Positions 1 through 11,570 of a stretch of 64,000 nt of DNA are shown here, one piece after another. The translations under genes were made by a program, and so were the position numbers. Location of the stretch: assembly GCA_963978905.1 (NCBI GenBank), contig OZ022259.1:6324001-6388000 (forward strand), read 5' to 3'. A model generated the notes under the pieces. The model had not been told where the DNA came from, searched no databases, and worked only from the letters and a program-made list of their open reading frames with translations. The stretch is from Trichostrongylus colubriformis. Taxonomy: Eukaryota > Nematoda > Chromadorea > Rhabditida > Trichostrongylidae. Position 1 is the stretch's first letter; each line of letters begins with the position of its first letter.

Positions 1-2105
1 ATTGATTTGGCTAGCAAGAGTACGACGAGAACAGCGTGCGGCCCGTGCAGACAGACGCACTGACCGCATCCGTGCGGGGGCGGGGCTGCAGAGCCTGCTC
101 TCTTGCACTCATCGTTTACTATCGGGCAGGGTCTGCTTTGCAATGGAGGACAGATTTGGTACTGGAAGACAGCTCGATTCAGTAGCGAAGCAATACGCGT
201 AATGCATCACAAGAACCTTTGTTATACAGGGCCTTTCTTGGGCAATTTGTGCTAGGAGTGGGGAAAACACACCTTGAGTCGATAATACTCGACATCCCAG
301 TTCAATCAAAAAAAGCTGATAAATTTGAAAAAAACGCAGCACCACTACCACTGACGCAGCAGTAATGGTGATATGTGAAGCGATAACAGCTGCAGTTATA
401 TGTCCTTATTGGAGAACTGTTGCATTGGATTAGAAGCCACATATGGCCCTCTCATTGGAGATCATCAAGTTTCAAAATGCTTAATTGTTGCGTGTGGAGT
501 AGTCATTTCCCCGTCTTAAAAACCACCTCGAATCGAGAGATATTTGTCCAATATAAGACAGAGGATTTCATGAATTCACAAAGGGCAGAGTACCGCTGTG
601 GTAATACACGCTGCAATCACTCGCACTGTTAGCGAATTAGTACAATCCCGCTCAGAATTCGCCCTTTCTTGGTGTGCATTATCTTGCTGTGGAGAGACAG
701 CAGTGGCTTGCACAAGGCGTTTTACATGTATGAGCAAATTGCGATACTTCTACGATTTTGAAGGCAAGTCGTGTAGTTGGCGTGTTCCATGGTTTCGTCA
801 ATAAAGTTTTCGAAACATTCCTAGATTTATATCATACGCCTACTAGGTATATTTGAACCAGAGTATATTCGAACTAATCCGTGAGATGATAGACACAGGA
901 ATCATACATCCACTACTTTGTGACCGTAGTTCATTTGTGAAAGTATGAATCACGTTGAGCATTCCTGTTGCCTTGAATTAAGTAATAATTAAATTTGGCG
1001 GCGACGTACAGAGGATATCAGTGGTTGGCGAATGACCTCACACCCTCCAATCAGCGCTCTATGGTAATTCAATCGCGATGGCACCCATGCGGACTCTATT
1101 TCTGCCCTTATCGAGAAAGGTCGCATTACAGATTTCCTTAAGTGCAAAGATATTGACTTCCAACATAAAAATAAAATGAATTGTAGGTAAATTTTTCCAA
1201 AACAAAGGAAAGCATTTAGGCGAGTGATAGATCGGTAGTTCTGTCCAGGTCATAGTCTTGTTCGATAATGTGGGAATCACAACAGGGAAAAAGTGTCCCC
1301 CCTGATTGATGTGAAGGGACTTCCAAGAAGATAACCTCTGGCATACCGCACATTCCGCTGCTCGTTCAGGCGCGGTTTGTGTCGATGGCTGAGTTGGTGT
1401 GGAGGCGTAAAAGCACATCTTCGATAGAGACCAGTGATCAGAGGTAGAAGAAATGGATCAAAAGCGCGTGAGCGAGGGCCTTTCTCCTTCCCTTCTGCAC
1501 TGTGGCACTGCTTATCATCTCTAATTTCGTACTCCATAATCAGATAAAACAACCAGTAATTTGGTCGCTAACCACCCATGGGTGTATGGTACCAAACCAT
1601 CCAACCAGTACTTGATACGAGCAGTACCGGCACCAGTGACCTATTCGCTTTCCTATTAACGCAAGCACAGAACGAATTTTGATAGGACAATCCTTCAAAA
1701 TACTTTCTGAGACTCAGGGCAAGTTTCAAAATCGCCGGACCACCACTCGGAGACTGTGGAAACCAAGTTAGTCTGCTAGTACAGAGGTAAACGGGATGTT
1801 TGTCATAACATCTGATGGAATGTCAGCCGTCCCCTGTTCGCCTGACTAAGAATCGAATGCATGAACAACCCAAATAAAAAAATCCGAAGCACCCTGTTGG
1901 ACAACTATAATTATCACTTCTTTTGCTGAATCGTGAACAAGTCATCGTCCATTGTGTCGACGTGAATTTTACTCAAAACCCGAAAGAATGCTGAAACCAA
2001 AAATTGCGCAATAAGCATACATTCCGATAATTTATATATTTACACACAAAAGTGTACAAACTGTTGAAAATAGCATTGCAGAGCTGAGCTTTACACGAAA
2101 TGTAT
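1..2105. other. No gene recognised
   Basis: This stretch lies downstream of the 3' end of the CWC25-type gene. The open frames in it are short, on both strands, and read like chance frames. An Arg-rich frame at 2-202 is GC-rich compared with its surroundings and slightly resembles a segment near 11090-11220, which may mean an old repeat, but I cannot name it. No RNA gene, no clear terminal inverted repeat and no splice-bounded exon was seen. Confidence 0.4.
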
Positions 2106-5100
2106 TCACTTAGAGGTAAACTTCTTCTCCATGAAACCATGAGAACGTTGGAGAGATTTCTTGTTGCTTTGAAGGCGTTGCTCAACTGTGAGATCATTTG
2201 CGGCACTGTTCAGCTGACTCCTACAAATGGAGGGTTTGCAGACAGTTGATACCGACGTAAAAAACTACAAGCAAACAGACCTGATAAAGCTGGGAGCCTT
2301 GTCCTTCGTTTCCTCTTCTTCCTCTATCTCTTCAGCTAATCGAGCACGTTTCAAATTTTTATCACGTGTGGATTGTCGCCATGCTGCATTTTCGGCCATT
2401 TCCCGCAACTTCGCCTGCTTTTCTTCTTCGGTAAGTGGACGACGATGTTCCGGTTTCTGTAAAAACGGCAATGAAAATGCCTCGAACTGGAAGAAAAGCC
2501 TTAGACAACACTTAAAAAGGAGGAAATCGGCTCCCTCACACACATGCTAGTTGTTCCATGAGATCAGTATAAGGTCGTGAATCCTGGAGCAAACACGGCG
2601 CAATCACACTTTGATCTCTTTACAGTCATGTGATTTTGAAAAGCCTCAGTATCCTCGGTATAAACATACAGAATTGGGAGCCCGTTGCTATCTCGGTAGG
2701 GAAATACTCGTAACTTGTAACCCCTCCTTAACGACGGCATAACTATAGTAATTCCGGTCACTTGTGGACTAGGAAAGTGAACGTGCTAGGTAGTGCAAGA
2801 GCAGAGAAAGAATCGTGTGAGCGGTCAAAATCGAAATATGTCACCGCCTTTCTATGGCTAAGATTCCTTTCTGCAGCTAAGATTTCCTTTTGCTCCTTTT
2901 GCATTACTAGCCGCTTGCCAAATGGGATGATGCAGACGGCGATGAATTCTAGCCACCCAGCTGTAAACTTGCGCATCTCTACATATTACTCGGCCATCGA
3001 AAACCGCACGAAAAAAACCGAATGAGGCTGCGATAGAAACCCAAGGGAGGTTTTTCATTACGAGCTTGTTCACAGGGCATTTTCTAAAACTAGCTATTTA
3101 ATTGTACAAAAATCAGTACTTATTTATTCAAATACCCTCGAGGTGTCTTCTAATCCTGGCATATCCCTTCGCATATAACAGATTCGCACGAGATTCTCTC
3201 CGTACGGTGGCTTGCCACTACTCGCTATCCTTTAGCCTTGCCTGGGTCAACCAAGCTCGCACCTATAGGACTGCTTCATCACGTATCAGATTTAGATAGA
3301 TACTAACCGACTAACTGAAACATCGACAGATCTGGAAGAAAGGACCAAAGCTGAATCCATGCAGCCCACAAATAGACAAACACCTTTGATCCTAGGCGAT
3401 TCTCAAAAGCTCATAAACCGTCTCCTAACGCTTTGACTCGAGCATATCCTTATATGCCAATATGGGTGAGCTTTTTAAACTAAGGAATACCGATCACCGG
3501 CAACATTTGATGAAGATTCAGAGCTCCAGCATCGTCCTAGTCACAGTGGTCAGCTTCCAAAAACTGCGATTAAGGTGCACTCAAGCTACATCAATACTCC
3601 TTGAACCCGTAATTTCATTATTACTGAAGTCCTGATAGAGAGGTTAAGTGGGAAAGAGGGATTTCGTAGGGATAAGTACTTAACGCTGAATAAATAAACT
3701 TGTGAACAGAAGTAATAATAAATAATGTCAAAGAACGTAGGGGCATCGTATTACCTTGTAAACAGGAGGAGCAGGCTTTCTTGACAACTCGTAAGGATTC
3801 TCGGTGGGTCCGCTTTTGTCGCTCGTCTTCTTAGCCTATACACAAGAATTTCAGCATCGGAAAATATGATGCAGTAGGCGAGTACGAACTACGGTGAGCA
3901 TGATCCGAAATCAACACACCCCTACAAGACCAAATCCTGCAAAACGCTTTTTCCGCTCCCGCTCCTCGCGATCGTATCTATCCTCGATTTCTTCCTCGCT
4001 GACTGTGGCAAAACTCTGAAAAAGAAAATCGACAAAGTGAAACATGAGAAATGAAGTTTTAATACGAATGGCTCGAAAACATATTTATGATTATATTGGA
4101 AAAAATAACATAACGAACCTTGGGTCGGTTATGATTATATTGGAAAAAATAACATAACGAACCTTGGGTCGCAGATGTTCCGGTATGTGGGAGTCGAAAG
4201 TCCTCAAGCGCTGCGCTTCCTTTTCCTCTTCTTTTGACGTACAACTGAATCACAATTTATTTCCCAAGAATGCGGAAGTTGTACGACAGAGGGCAGGGTG
4301 GATTTAAACTCACGCATCTTCTGATTTAGGACCATCGCATTTCTGAACGTTCTTGACGTTGACTTCAGATAAATCTGCAGCTCGGAATTTTTCTTCCTTT
4401 TTGTCTGAATGAGCATTAACAGGCGCTTCAGAAGATACTGAACGTGACGAAGAAGAGGATGAGCTCTCTGACGATTCGGAGCTAGTTCTTCCTTTGCGTT
4501 GACGGCTACGTCCCTTTTTTGCTTCCCGTGAAGTCTCTGTACCTGATTTTGATGACTTAGTTTCTCTTCGTTTCGGTGACCTCGACGAGGAGCTGCGTCG
4601 TCTCCTGTCTGTTGGTGAATGTCTTGAAGACCTTAACGGTGGTGTCCTTCTTCCTCGAACTTTAGATGATTCAGATTTTCGGCTCCGTTCCCTCGATGCA
4701 GAACTCCTTCTGATGCGATCATTTCGCTTTGATGGGCTTCTTCTACATCGATTATCTTCTGATGAGGGTGATCGGTCACTGCGACGGTGGTCCTGTCTTG
4801 ATCTTGATCTAGAATCATTTCTCCTTTTCGACGAAGACAACTTTTGAGGTCGACGTTCTGTGTCCTCCGAAGATGACGTGCTTCGATGAACCTTCCTCTG
4901 CCTGGATCCGGAACGTCGAAGACGGGATCTGCTCTTGGGATCGTACCCTGGTGATTTGGAACGCTCCTTAATGGCTTCATCACACCTCCTTCGCTTACGA
5001 AGAGATTTTTGTTCTGCTTTGGAATCAGAGTCGGACTCGTTACAGCTCGTCTGAAAGAATTTGCTAGTAGATGAATGAACTGGGAGACTTATGCAATTGA

Positions 5101-8100
5101 GAACGCGTTCTACCGTGCCCAGGTTCATGGTTCGGTATACTTACGTCAGGATTTCGCGAGATGGCGGCGGGCGGCTGGACTAGGAGAAAATCGCGTAAAA
5201 AGAGCGTCGATCCTGTCTTAAGCCTTTTTCTATTCATTTCGCAGGTCAGCTGAGGTTGTTTCCAGATACTTGCATTTCATTTGACATAACTCAATGTTTT
5301 TAGCACTGTTTCATTTCATTTGACATATCCAACATTTTCAGTTCATCATTGGTTGATGATAGCGTTTCGCATTCACTCATTCATTTTCTGTGGTATGGGT
5401 CATCCTTACTGGCGTGACCTATACGAAGAACGTAGAACGAAAAAACCCAATTTTCGGAAACCTGCACGGAAGTAGGCAGCGAGCTTTTTGCTGAATCTTC
5501 AACATTTTGCAATCGCCGTTTACTTTGTGGCAGTTTTTGAATTTTTTCCCTTAGTTTTTCTTTTTTTTCCCTAATTTTTCTTACTTAACTTAAAAGTTCC
5601 TAAGTTTTCCATCGTTTTCAAGTTCTATATGAGTAATTTTTAACGTCCTAAAACAGCCTTACTCCATTTGAACACGTCATTGAATCCGTATTCAAAAAGA
5701 ATAATTTTGAAAATGAAAATGATGTAAACAAGGATGATACATAGCACAGCTAAAGAATGAATGCATACACGCCACATCAACCTATGATGAACTGAAAAGT
5801 GAAGTTTCGTAAAATGATTTGAACCATGGTGAAAACAAACTAGACTGAGCAACTAAATGTATAAAAATAGACACAGGACCCGGTCCCCGCCCTTCTCACA
5901 TAATCACATGCATTTCCCAGTGGGTGTAACGACTCGCGCGCAAACGTCGCGCCGCGCGACACAACATGAAATCCACGGGAGTACACATACTGTGTTCATA
6001 TTTTGGGACATTGAATAGCAAACAATGTAATTGCAAGAGATGGAAAAATGCTAGAACCTGTGGACGAGAGGATTTTCGCTTTGGAGAGTCCTTTGAAGAT
6101 ACTTCCTTTTCCGCCGACTCTCGTGATTTCCTTTTCTGAAGTAAATATTTAATCATAAAATGTCTAACAAAGAAGTTTACAGAACAACCTTCTCCTTTTT
6201 CGACTTTTTATTGTCCTCCTCCTCCTTTTTCTTTTTCTTCTTTTTCTTCTTCTTCTTGTCACCCTTTGCTTCCTTCTCCGCCATCATTTCTTTCAGCATT
6301 CTTTGAAACTTCAACTTCACCAAGGGATTTTCTAACACTTCACGTCGACGAGTTTCCTCTTTAACCTGAGGAAAATGAGAAGTGAGCAATGAATTACACA
6401 AAACTAAGAAACCCGGAGAAAAAGACTAACCTTAACAGCTACTAAGGGATCCTCTGTTGCAACAACATAGGTTTCTAAGGCACTTGTTTTTGCTGCTACT
6501 GAAGGCTGCGGCTTGACAACCGTGCTATAATGTCACTTTGTGTACCTTATTTGCAATCATTTAGCCAGCAGAGTAGCTGCTCATAAACTACGTGCCGTTG
6601 TTTGCAAGAATGGCAAATTTCATTTCTTTGCTTGTATGCAGAAATGATTTAGGAAGCCGCGTTGTTCAATAGACTTCAAATAAAATTACCGAGTATGTAA
6701 TAAGGCTTCGAAAGCATCAGGCTTCTGCTCATTGACCGCGTCTGAGTACTTTTCAAAGTTTTTATCGACCTAAAAAACATTTACTGAAGTGCAAATTTGA
6801 TCGTACAAGTAAGTACACTTCTATGCGTGGGCGGCCCCGTTTTTGAACACTTGGAGGCGCTATGCGCATAAAAGAAGGAATTTTGAGCCAACGTGTGTAG
6901 GTTCACACATCAAAACAATCAAAATAAGCTAGTAAAACTGGCTACCAGAAAATATGAGGAAGGGGCACCGTTAACCTACTTCTGGAAAGAGGAACTAAGG
7001 GCGAATGGATCATATTTGCAGTCCCCCACCACAGCGCCCACATAAATTATTTTCGAGAAATCTTTTCATCCTTCGAAAGAGATAAAACACGTATCGATTA
7101 CGTGACAGCGATCACCGATTGAGCTGTGGTTATATTTTGCGGGACATAAGAGCCGCAGGATCACAGAATCGCAGAATCTCTTGTGTTGTCATGGCACTCT
7201 GCTTGGGTAAGCTGTTTACGCCTCCTACGTCTGGTTGTTTTCAACCGATTATTAAACCTTCAGCGCACGCCCGCCCACAGTGGGCGGAGCGTTGTCCACG
7301 TGCGCCTCTGATTTCGTCGCCCAGGCTCTACCTATTCCTTCTTGGACGGAGTTTTTAAGGCATGCTGAAGCGGAGCTGTGAATTTATGTTCTAAGCTCCG
7401 CCCACTTAACTTACGCTTCGCCCACTGCACTTAAAGGCCTCGAAGTTATCAAACATTCCGCGCGCGCCCGCTCACAGTGGGCCGAAAGGGCGAGCGTAAC
7501 ACTGTATATGTGCGCCATTCATTTCTTCGCTCATGCTCTGCCTACTTCTTGGAAGAAGCTGCTAAGGCATACTGGGAAGGAGGGAAGGTTTCGGCAAAAA
7601 TATACACTGAATCGCGAACTTCAATCAATGGCTAACGTACGAATCGATTTGGTGGATAAGGCGGCCTGATCGCAGAGTCGCGATCAATTATTAGGTTGGC
7701 TGATAATTTCTTGGACACTTCAAAACATTTTGATCTATAATGCGTCGATTGACAGCTCATCTTTTCATGTTCGGCCCTGTTGAACAGTGTTTTCGAATGT
7801 TCCACCACATAGGTATATAAGGGCCGGAGCTTGTCTAGAAGATCATTCCTGTGTAAAATGGAAAAGGTAGCTCTCCGGACGCTCTACTTGTATGAGTTTC
7901 GCCGTGGCAGTTCTACGAGGGAGGCGACCAAAAACATCAATGCTGGGTTCGGGCCACAAACTACTTTCAAGTCCACCGTTCATGTTTGGTTCGAACGCTT
8001 TCGTTCTGGGGATATAAGCCTGGCCAACCAACAACACACTAGACGCCCTGTTGAATTCGACGACCAGCGCCTCGTGCAAGCAGTTCAGAAGAACTTAGCG

Positions 8101-8810
8101 ACCAGCACAAGACAGTTGCCTCAGATGCTTGGATGCACACACCAGACAGTCGAACTGCGTCTCGCTCGCTTGGGATACAGGAAAGTTCTGTCCACATGGA
8201 CTCTGTTCTTGCTGCCTGACAGCAAGAAACAGGCAAGCTGTAGCGAAGATCACTCGAGATACTTTGTCGGCTTTAGAGTGGAAGGTTTTGCCGCACCCAA
8301 CATATTCCCCAGACCTCGCCCCATCTGATTACCATTTATTCTCCTCTCTCAAAAGATATCTGAAGGACGAGCAGTTCAAAAAAGAGGAGGACTCCAAAAT
8401 CGCGGTCAACGACTTTATGGCGTCTCGGTCTGTACAGTTCTGGATGGATGGAATTGAAAGGTTGCCAGAGCGATGGCAGAAGGTAAGTGATAATGGCGGT
8501 GAATATATGGCTGATTGATTATAAGTTGTTCCAAAATATAGTTATAAAATAAAAAACGTCTCGAAGTGTCCAGGAATTTATCAGCCAACCTAATACATAC
8601 AATTTTTAGTGTTATACTTAAGAATGTTATAGATGGTGTTAGAACGCCCACTATAATTGCAGAGTGAATTCAATTTCTAACACTGAATTTCACCAGACCA
8701 ACCTTCTTTCCCAAAAGATAGTCCTCACGATTTACAAGAGACTTAGCTCCTTCATACATCCATCCGATGTCTTTGCTGTCCGTCATAGCGTATAAGGGCG
8801 GAATGGACAC
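2106..8810 (-). CDS. cwc25: CWC25-type pre-mRNA splicing factor, 11 exons, N-terminal exon not found
   Basis: Minus-strand exons in coding order: 8703-8810, 6690-6769, 6431-6524, 6189-6365, 6058-6135, 4314-5050, 4163-4244, 3926-4015, 3755-3835, 2281-2456, 2106-2220. Every junction has GT/AG and the phases agree, giving about 605 codons before TGA at 2106-2108. Diagnostic pieces are DIGWMYEGAKSLVNREDYLL followed by VDKNFEKYSD, a Lys-rich stretch in exon 4, a long Arg/Ser (RS) region in exon 6, RRPLTEEEKQAKLREMAENA in exon 10, and a C-terminus with EQRLQSNKKSLQRS. This matches the CWC25/CCDC49 family, a step-1 splicing factor acting in the nuclear spliceosome around branching. The family usually begins with a CIR_N motif (GGGDLNLKKSWHP-like). 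That exon should lie upstream of 8810 and I could not find it, so the model is 5'-incomplete. The intron 6770-8702 carries a mariner and a diverged direct repeat. Family assignment is firm; exon borders come from sequence only. Confidence 0.88.
4087..4174. repeat. 44 bp tandem duplication across a 5' splice site
   Basis: Two near-identical 44 bp units (4087-4130 and 4131-4174) cover the end of CWC25 exon 7 and its donor. On the minus strand the unit holds CGACCCAAG|GTTCG, so there are two donors, at 4161-4162 and 4117-4118. The segment between them starts with GT and ends with AG. Using the second donor without removing the 44 nt would shift the frame. Confidence 0.9.
7255..7565. repeat. Two diverged direct repeat copies
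   Basis: Copies at about 7255-7375 and 7450-7565 share a core like CGCCCGCNCACAGTGGGC, then GTGCGCC...TTTCGTCGCCCAGGCTCTGCC-like text and a TTCTTGGA...AAGGCATNCTG ending. They sit inside the CWC25 intron 6770-8702 and have no coding content. The element type is unknown. Confidence 0.55.
7691..8593 (+). mobile_element. Internally deleted mariner element
   Basis: Terminal inverted repeats of about 31 bp start TTAGGTTGGCTGATAA on the left; the right end reads inward as TTAGGTTGGCTGATAAATTC. TA dinucleotides flank both ends (7689-7690 and 8594-8595), the target duplication of Tc1/mariner elements. The copy is 903 bp, against about 1.3 kb for a full mariner, and lies in an intron of the CWC25-type gene on the opposite strand. 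The TTAGGTTGG start is typical of mariner families including those of hookworms. The ends still match well, so the insertion is not very old. Confidence 0.93.
7858..8518 (+). pseudogene. Mariner transposase remnant, catalytic core deleted
   Basis: The ATG at 7858 opens an N-terminal helix-turn-helix region (LYEFRRGSSTREATKNINAG, then WFERFRSGDISL and a second HTH near QLPQMLGCTHQTV). After about 120 residues the frame changes. A second frame then continues with the conserved HPTYSPDLAPSDYHLFSSLK block and ends ERLPERWQKVSDNGGEYMAD before TGA at 8516-8518. A normal mariner transposase is about 345 residues with a D,D34D triad. The part holding the first two Asp residues is missing, so no active enzyme can be made from this copy. 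Confidence 0.9.
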
Positions 8811-11550
8811 CTAAAAAAGGATTGAATATTGCTTTGTGACAAGATTACTCCACGCATTTTACATCGCTCAAACTTTGCGAATGGATTAGAAACGATTACG
8901 AAAAATCAACAAAACGACGAGGGAAATCCCATCGGCAAGTTCGCATTAGGGAAGCTTATCAAGCGACACACCGGAGTGCCGTTCACAATTGTTGGAGCAC
9001 TTTAATAGAATGACAGCATAGCACAAAGGAGTTAACGAAGATAAATTTTGAAGAGGATTCGACGAGAATCTTTCCTACGACATATCGCGCTATCGACTAG
9101 GCGATGATATTGTTGCGAGGATGGTTGTACGCCACGTCGCTCGTTCCATCAACATTGTCTCATCCACTTCTCCTTTATCCTTGAAATATGTAGCTGTTAC
9201 ATTTTGTTCGCTCCATCCGTCTCCAGACATTAACTAAAATTCAAATCCCCTCCTACTACAAGAAAGAGCGTCTGTCAAATCATCTGTCTCATCAGCTTCA
9301 GACAAGGAGTTCGACGTCTTTAAAAATTTTGCGTCTCCTCCCGACTTTAATTGACCCGAGAAGTATATTACAGTGGTTCCTTTTAGGTATTCCACTATGC
9401 TCGTGTCTGGCTCTATTTTTATCTAGGTTTTTAGACTAGATTGGAGAACAGTAACGGGTGAGAGATAACTGCGCGACAATTTGTACCTCCCCCAACTGCA
9501 CTGGCACCTTCTTCCCGGAGCGTTTTATTTCTCGAAATTCGATCGCTAGGCTAATGTGGTAGCATTTCCGCACTCTGTAAAAGCAGTGGAGCGGAGGGGG
9601 GAGGTGTACGGGGTATGGGGAGTTGAGATCTACATTCCGGCTCAATACAAATGAAGGTGGGAGGACATACGAATAAATGATTGTGAGCCTCGCGGGGTTT
9701 ACCCCAGCTCAGCGAGGAAAGGAGATCTGCGTGGATAAATCACATTTACCCTATGAGGACTTTCATCTATTCACCGTTACGCTTTTATTGAACGTGTTCA
9801 CGTGGCTTATTGTTCTTCTCAGTGGGTATATGTGTTTGAAAACATCCGTCAGAGTTCCTGTCCGTTGGTGATTGAGAGTCTTCGGGAATCCTCAGCTCTC
9901 TTTGTTCTCACGAATCATTTCCTTTACTCCTGGGAGTCATATGCTTTGTACATAGCCTTTGCCCAGTTATCATTTAATTCGGTAGCTCACGTGCGATCGA
10001 TTTATTTGTGTAAATGAGGGTCTAAACTTCTGCACAGTTTGAACTGTCTAGTTACTGTTTCTTATACGATATAGTGTCTAATGGACATCATTGCGTGACA
10101 TACTGATATCAATACAATGCTCAGTGCGCTAATTTTAATTCAATGAATAGCCAATTATTTACAGCGTGCCACGTAGCCTCCTTAGAGATTATTGATCCTT
10201 TTCTACCATAAGGTATGTGAATGGTGTGTTTCCGTAGTTTTTAAGTAGTATACTTTTCCTCTATTGTTTCGTCGTTTCTCAGCCCTGTAGGGGAAAATAG
10301 CAGATGAAATCATATTAGGCGGGAGATTTGAGCTTCGATCAAAAACTCTGTACACCCACGTTTGTTAATCATTAACCAAAATCGGGTAATACCTATTCCA
10401 AATCGGTTGATACTCAAAAGATACTTTGCTTCAGAAATGTGTTAGGCGGATCCCTCTACAAACAATCGCCAGCTAGCATTTTTACAAGCCTTTCATGAGT
10501 GTAAAGCTGATGGTGCACGTTTGATGGCAGGCCCAGAGCAACCAAAGGCCTCTTCCGCACGAACTCATGGGAATTGGCGTGGGAGTATAAGAACAAACTT
10601 GGTAGCAGCAAACGACACCTTCTTGACGGGGTGCTCCAGTGAGGCTCATCCTACTCTATGGTCGCATGAAAAGGACTATTTCAGCTTACTGGGGTAAAAT
10701 TCCCTCTGCTCTAGCTCCTGAATTGCAGCGGTAATACCATCACTTTGACCTAAAAGGTTGTGACGAGACTCGCAATCCTCTGACTGATATAGTTTCATTT
10801 ACTCATATGGCACATCTCTTCTTCATTCTATATAGGCTCTCTTTCATTCACAGCAGCTGATAAGAAAAAGTTGGACACTGTCAGGGTGTTTTGACAGATT
10901 GTGCCATGTTGATGGAAAATGAAAGTACGCATGACCAGCAGTGTAATAGTAGTCAAAGAACGAAGAATGGTGAAGCCCGATAAATTGAAACCCGAAAACC
11001 CTTGTCCCTTCTTCCTTTCTCCTCTGCATCACTAGCCTGTGGGGGTAGATGCAGACGGGCGAGGGGTTAAATAAACCAGCGTTGAACGTTACCCCACAAC
11101 GACAGCAAGACGCCCGAATGCGAGTCAGAGTGGCGGGCAGCGCTGCACCCCAAAGCGCAGACTCTCTAAGGGAATTTCGCCGAAGATCATCTCTTTTGCA
11201 CTGGATTGATCGTTTAATGGGAAAATGTTTTTTCAGTTCTCAGCACCCATGGTGATGCTCTTAGTCGTAGATTATCGATACGTGCCGAACTCTCAAGTTG
11301 TGATGCACTGCTTTCTTTTCAACTTTATTTGTTGTTTTGGAAGCGTTGTTGAACTGTGTACCATTGTAGCCTACTATATGCAGGTATGCGAAGTGAATGT
11401 AGAAGCCAGTCCAACATAGGAAGACTACATCAGAAGCCTTATAATTCACAAGAAACCTTGAAATATGTTATGTACTACGTATCGTGGCCGCATTCTTGAA
11501 CACTGCGTAGCTCGTTTTGTGTTTATTTTTCAAAAAATACTGTGTATTCA
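8811..11550. other. Intergenic region; missing CWC25 5' exon expected here but not seen
   Basis: The two flanking genes are divergent, so this region should hold the 5' part of the CWC25-type gene and the promoters of both genes. I searched the minus strand for a GGG-D-L-N-L-K-K-S-W-H-P-like start and found none. One isolated splice-bounded minus-strand segment, 10690-10749, reads QSDGITAAIQELEQREFYP with a TTTTAG acceptor and a GTAAGC donor. Its phase does not fit CWC25 exon 1, so it may be chance or another gene. ORFs at 9677-10017 look non-coding. Confidence 0.4.
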
Positions 11551-11566
11551 ATCTTTTAACTTCTAG
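11551..11566 (+). promoter_or_regulatory. Probable spliced-leader trans-splice acceptor
   Basis: A pyrimidine-rich tract ending TTCTAG (AG at 11565-11566) stands four bases before the ATG of the TMEM165-type gene, with no upstream exon needed. In nematodes such an acceptor directly before the start codon commonly receives a spliced leader. This is inferred from position only. Confidence 0.5.
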
Positions 11567-11570
11567 GGCG

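Noticed and set aside
2..202. Arg-rich frame at the window start
   Set aside because: No start context, no domain, and a resemblance only to another non-coding GC-rich segment near 11100.
4633..4983. 116-codon frame inside the RS-rich exon
   Set aside because: Alternative-frame shadow of the Arg/Ser-repeat coding frame of the CWC25-type gene.
5145..5179. 35 bp minus-strand segment with acceptor and donor between CWC25 exons 5 and 6
   Set aside because: Including it would break the phase of the RS-rich exon; direct joining of 6058-6135 to 4314-5050 is phase-correct.
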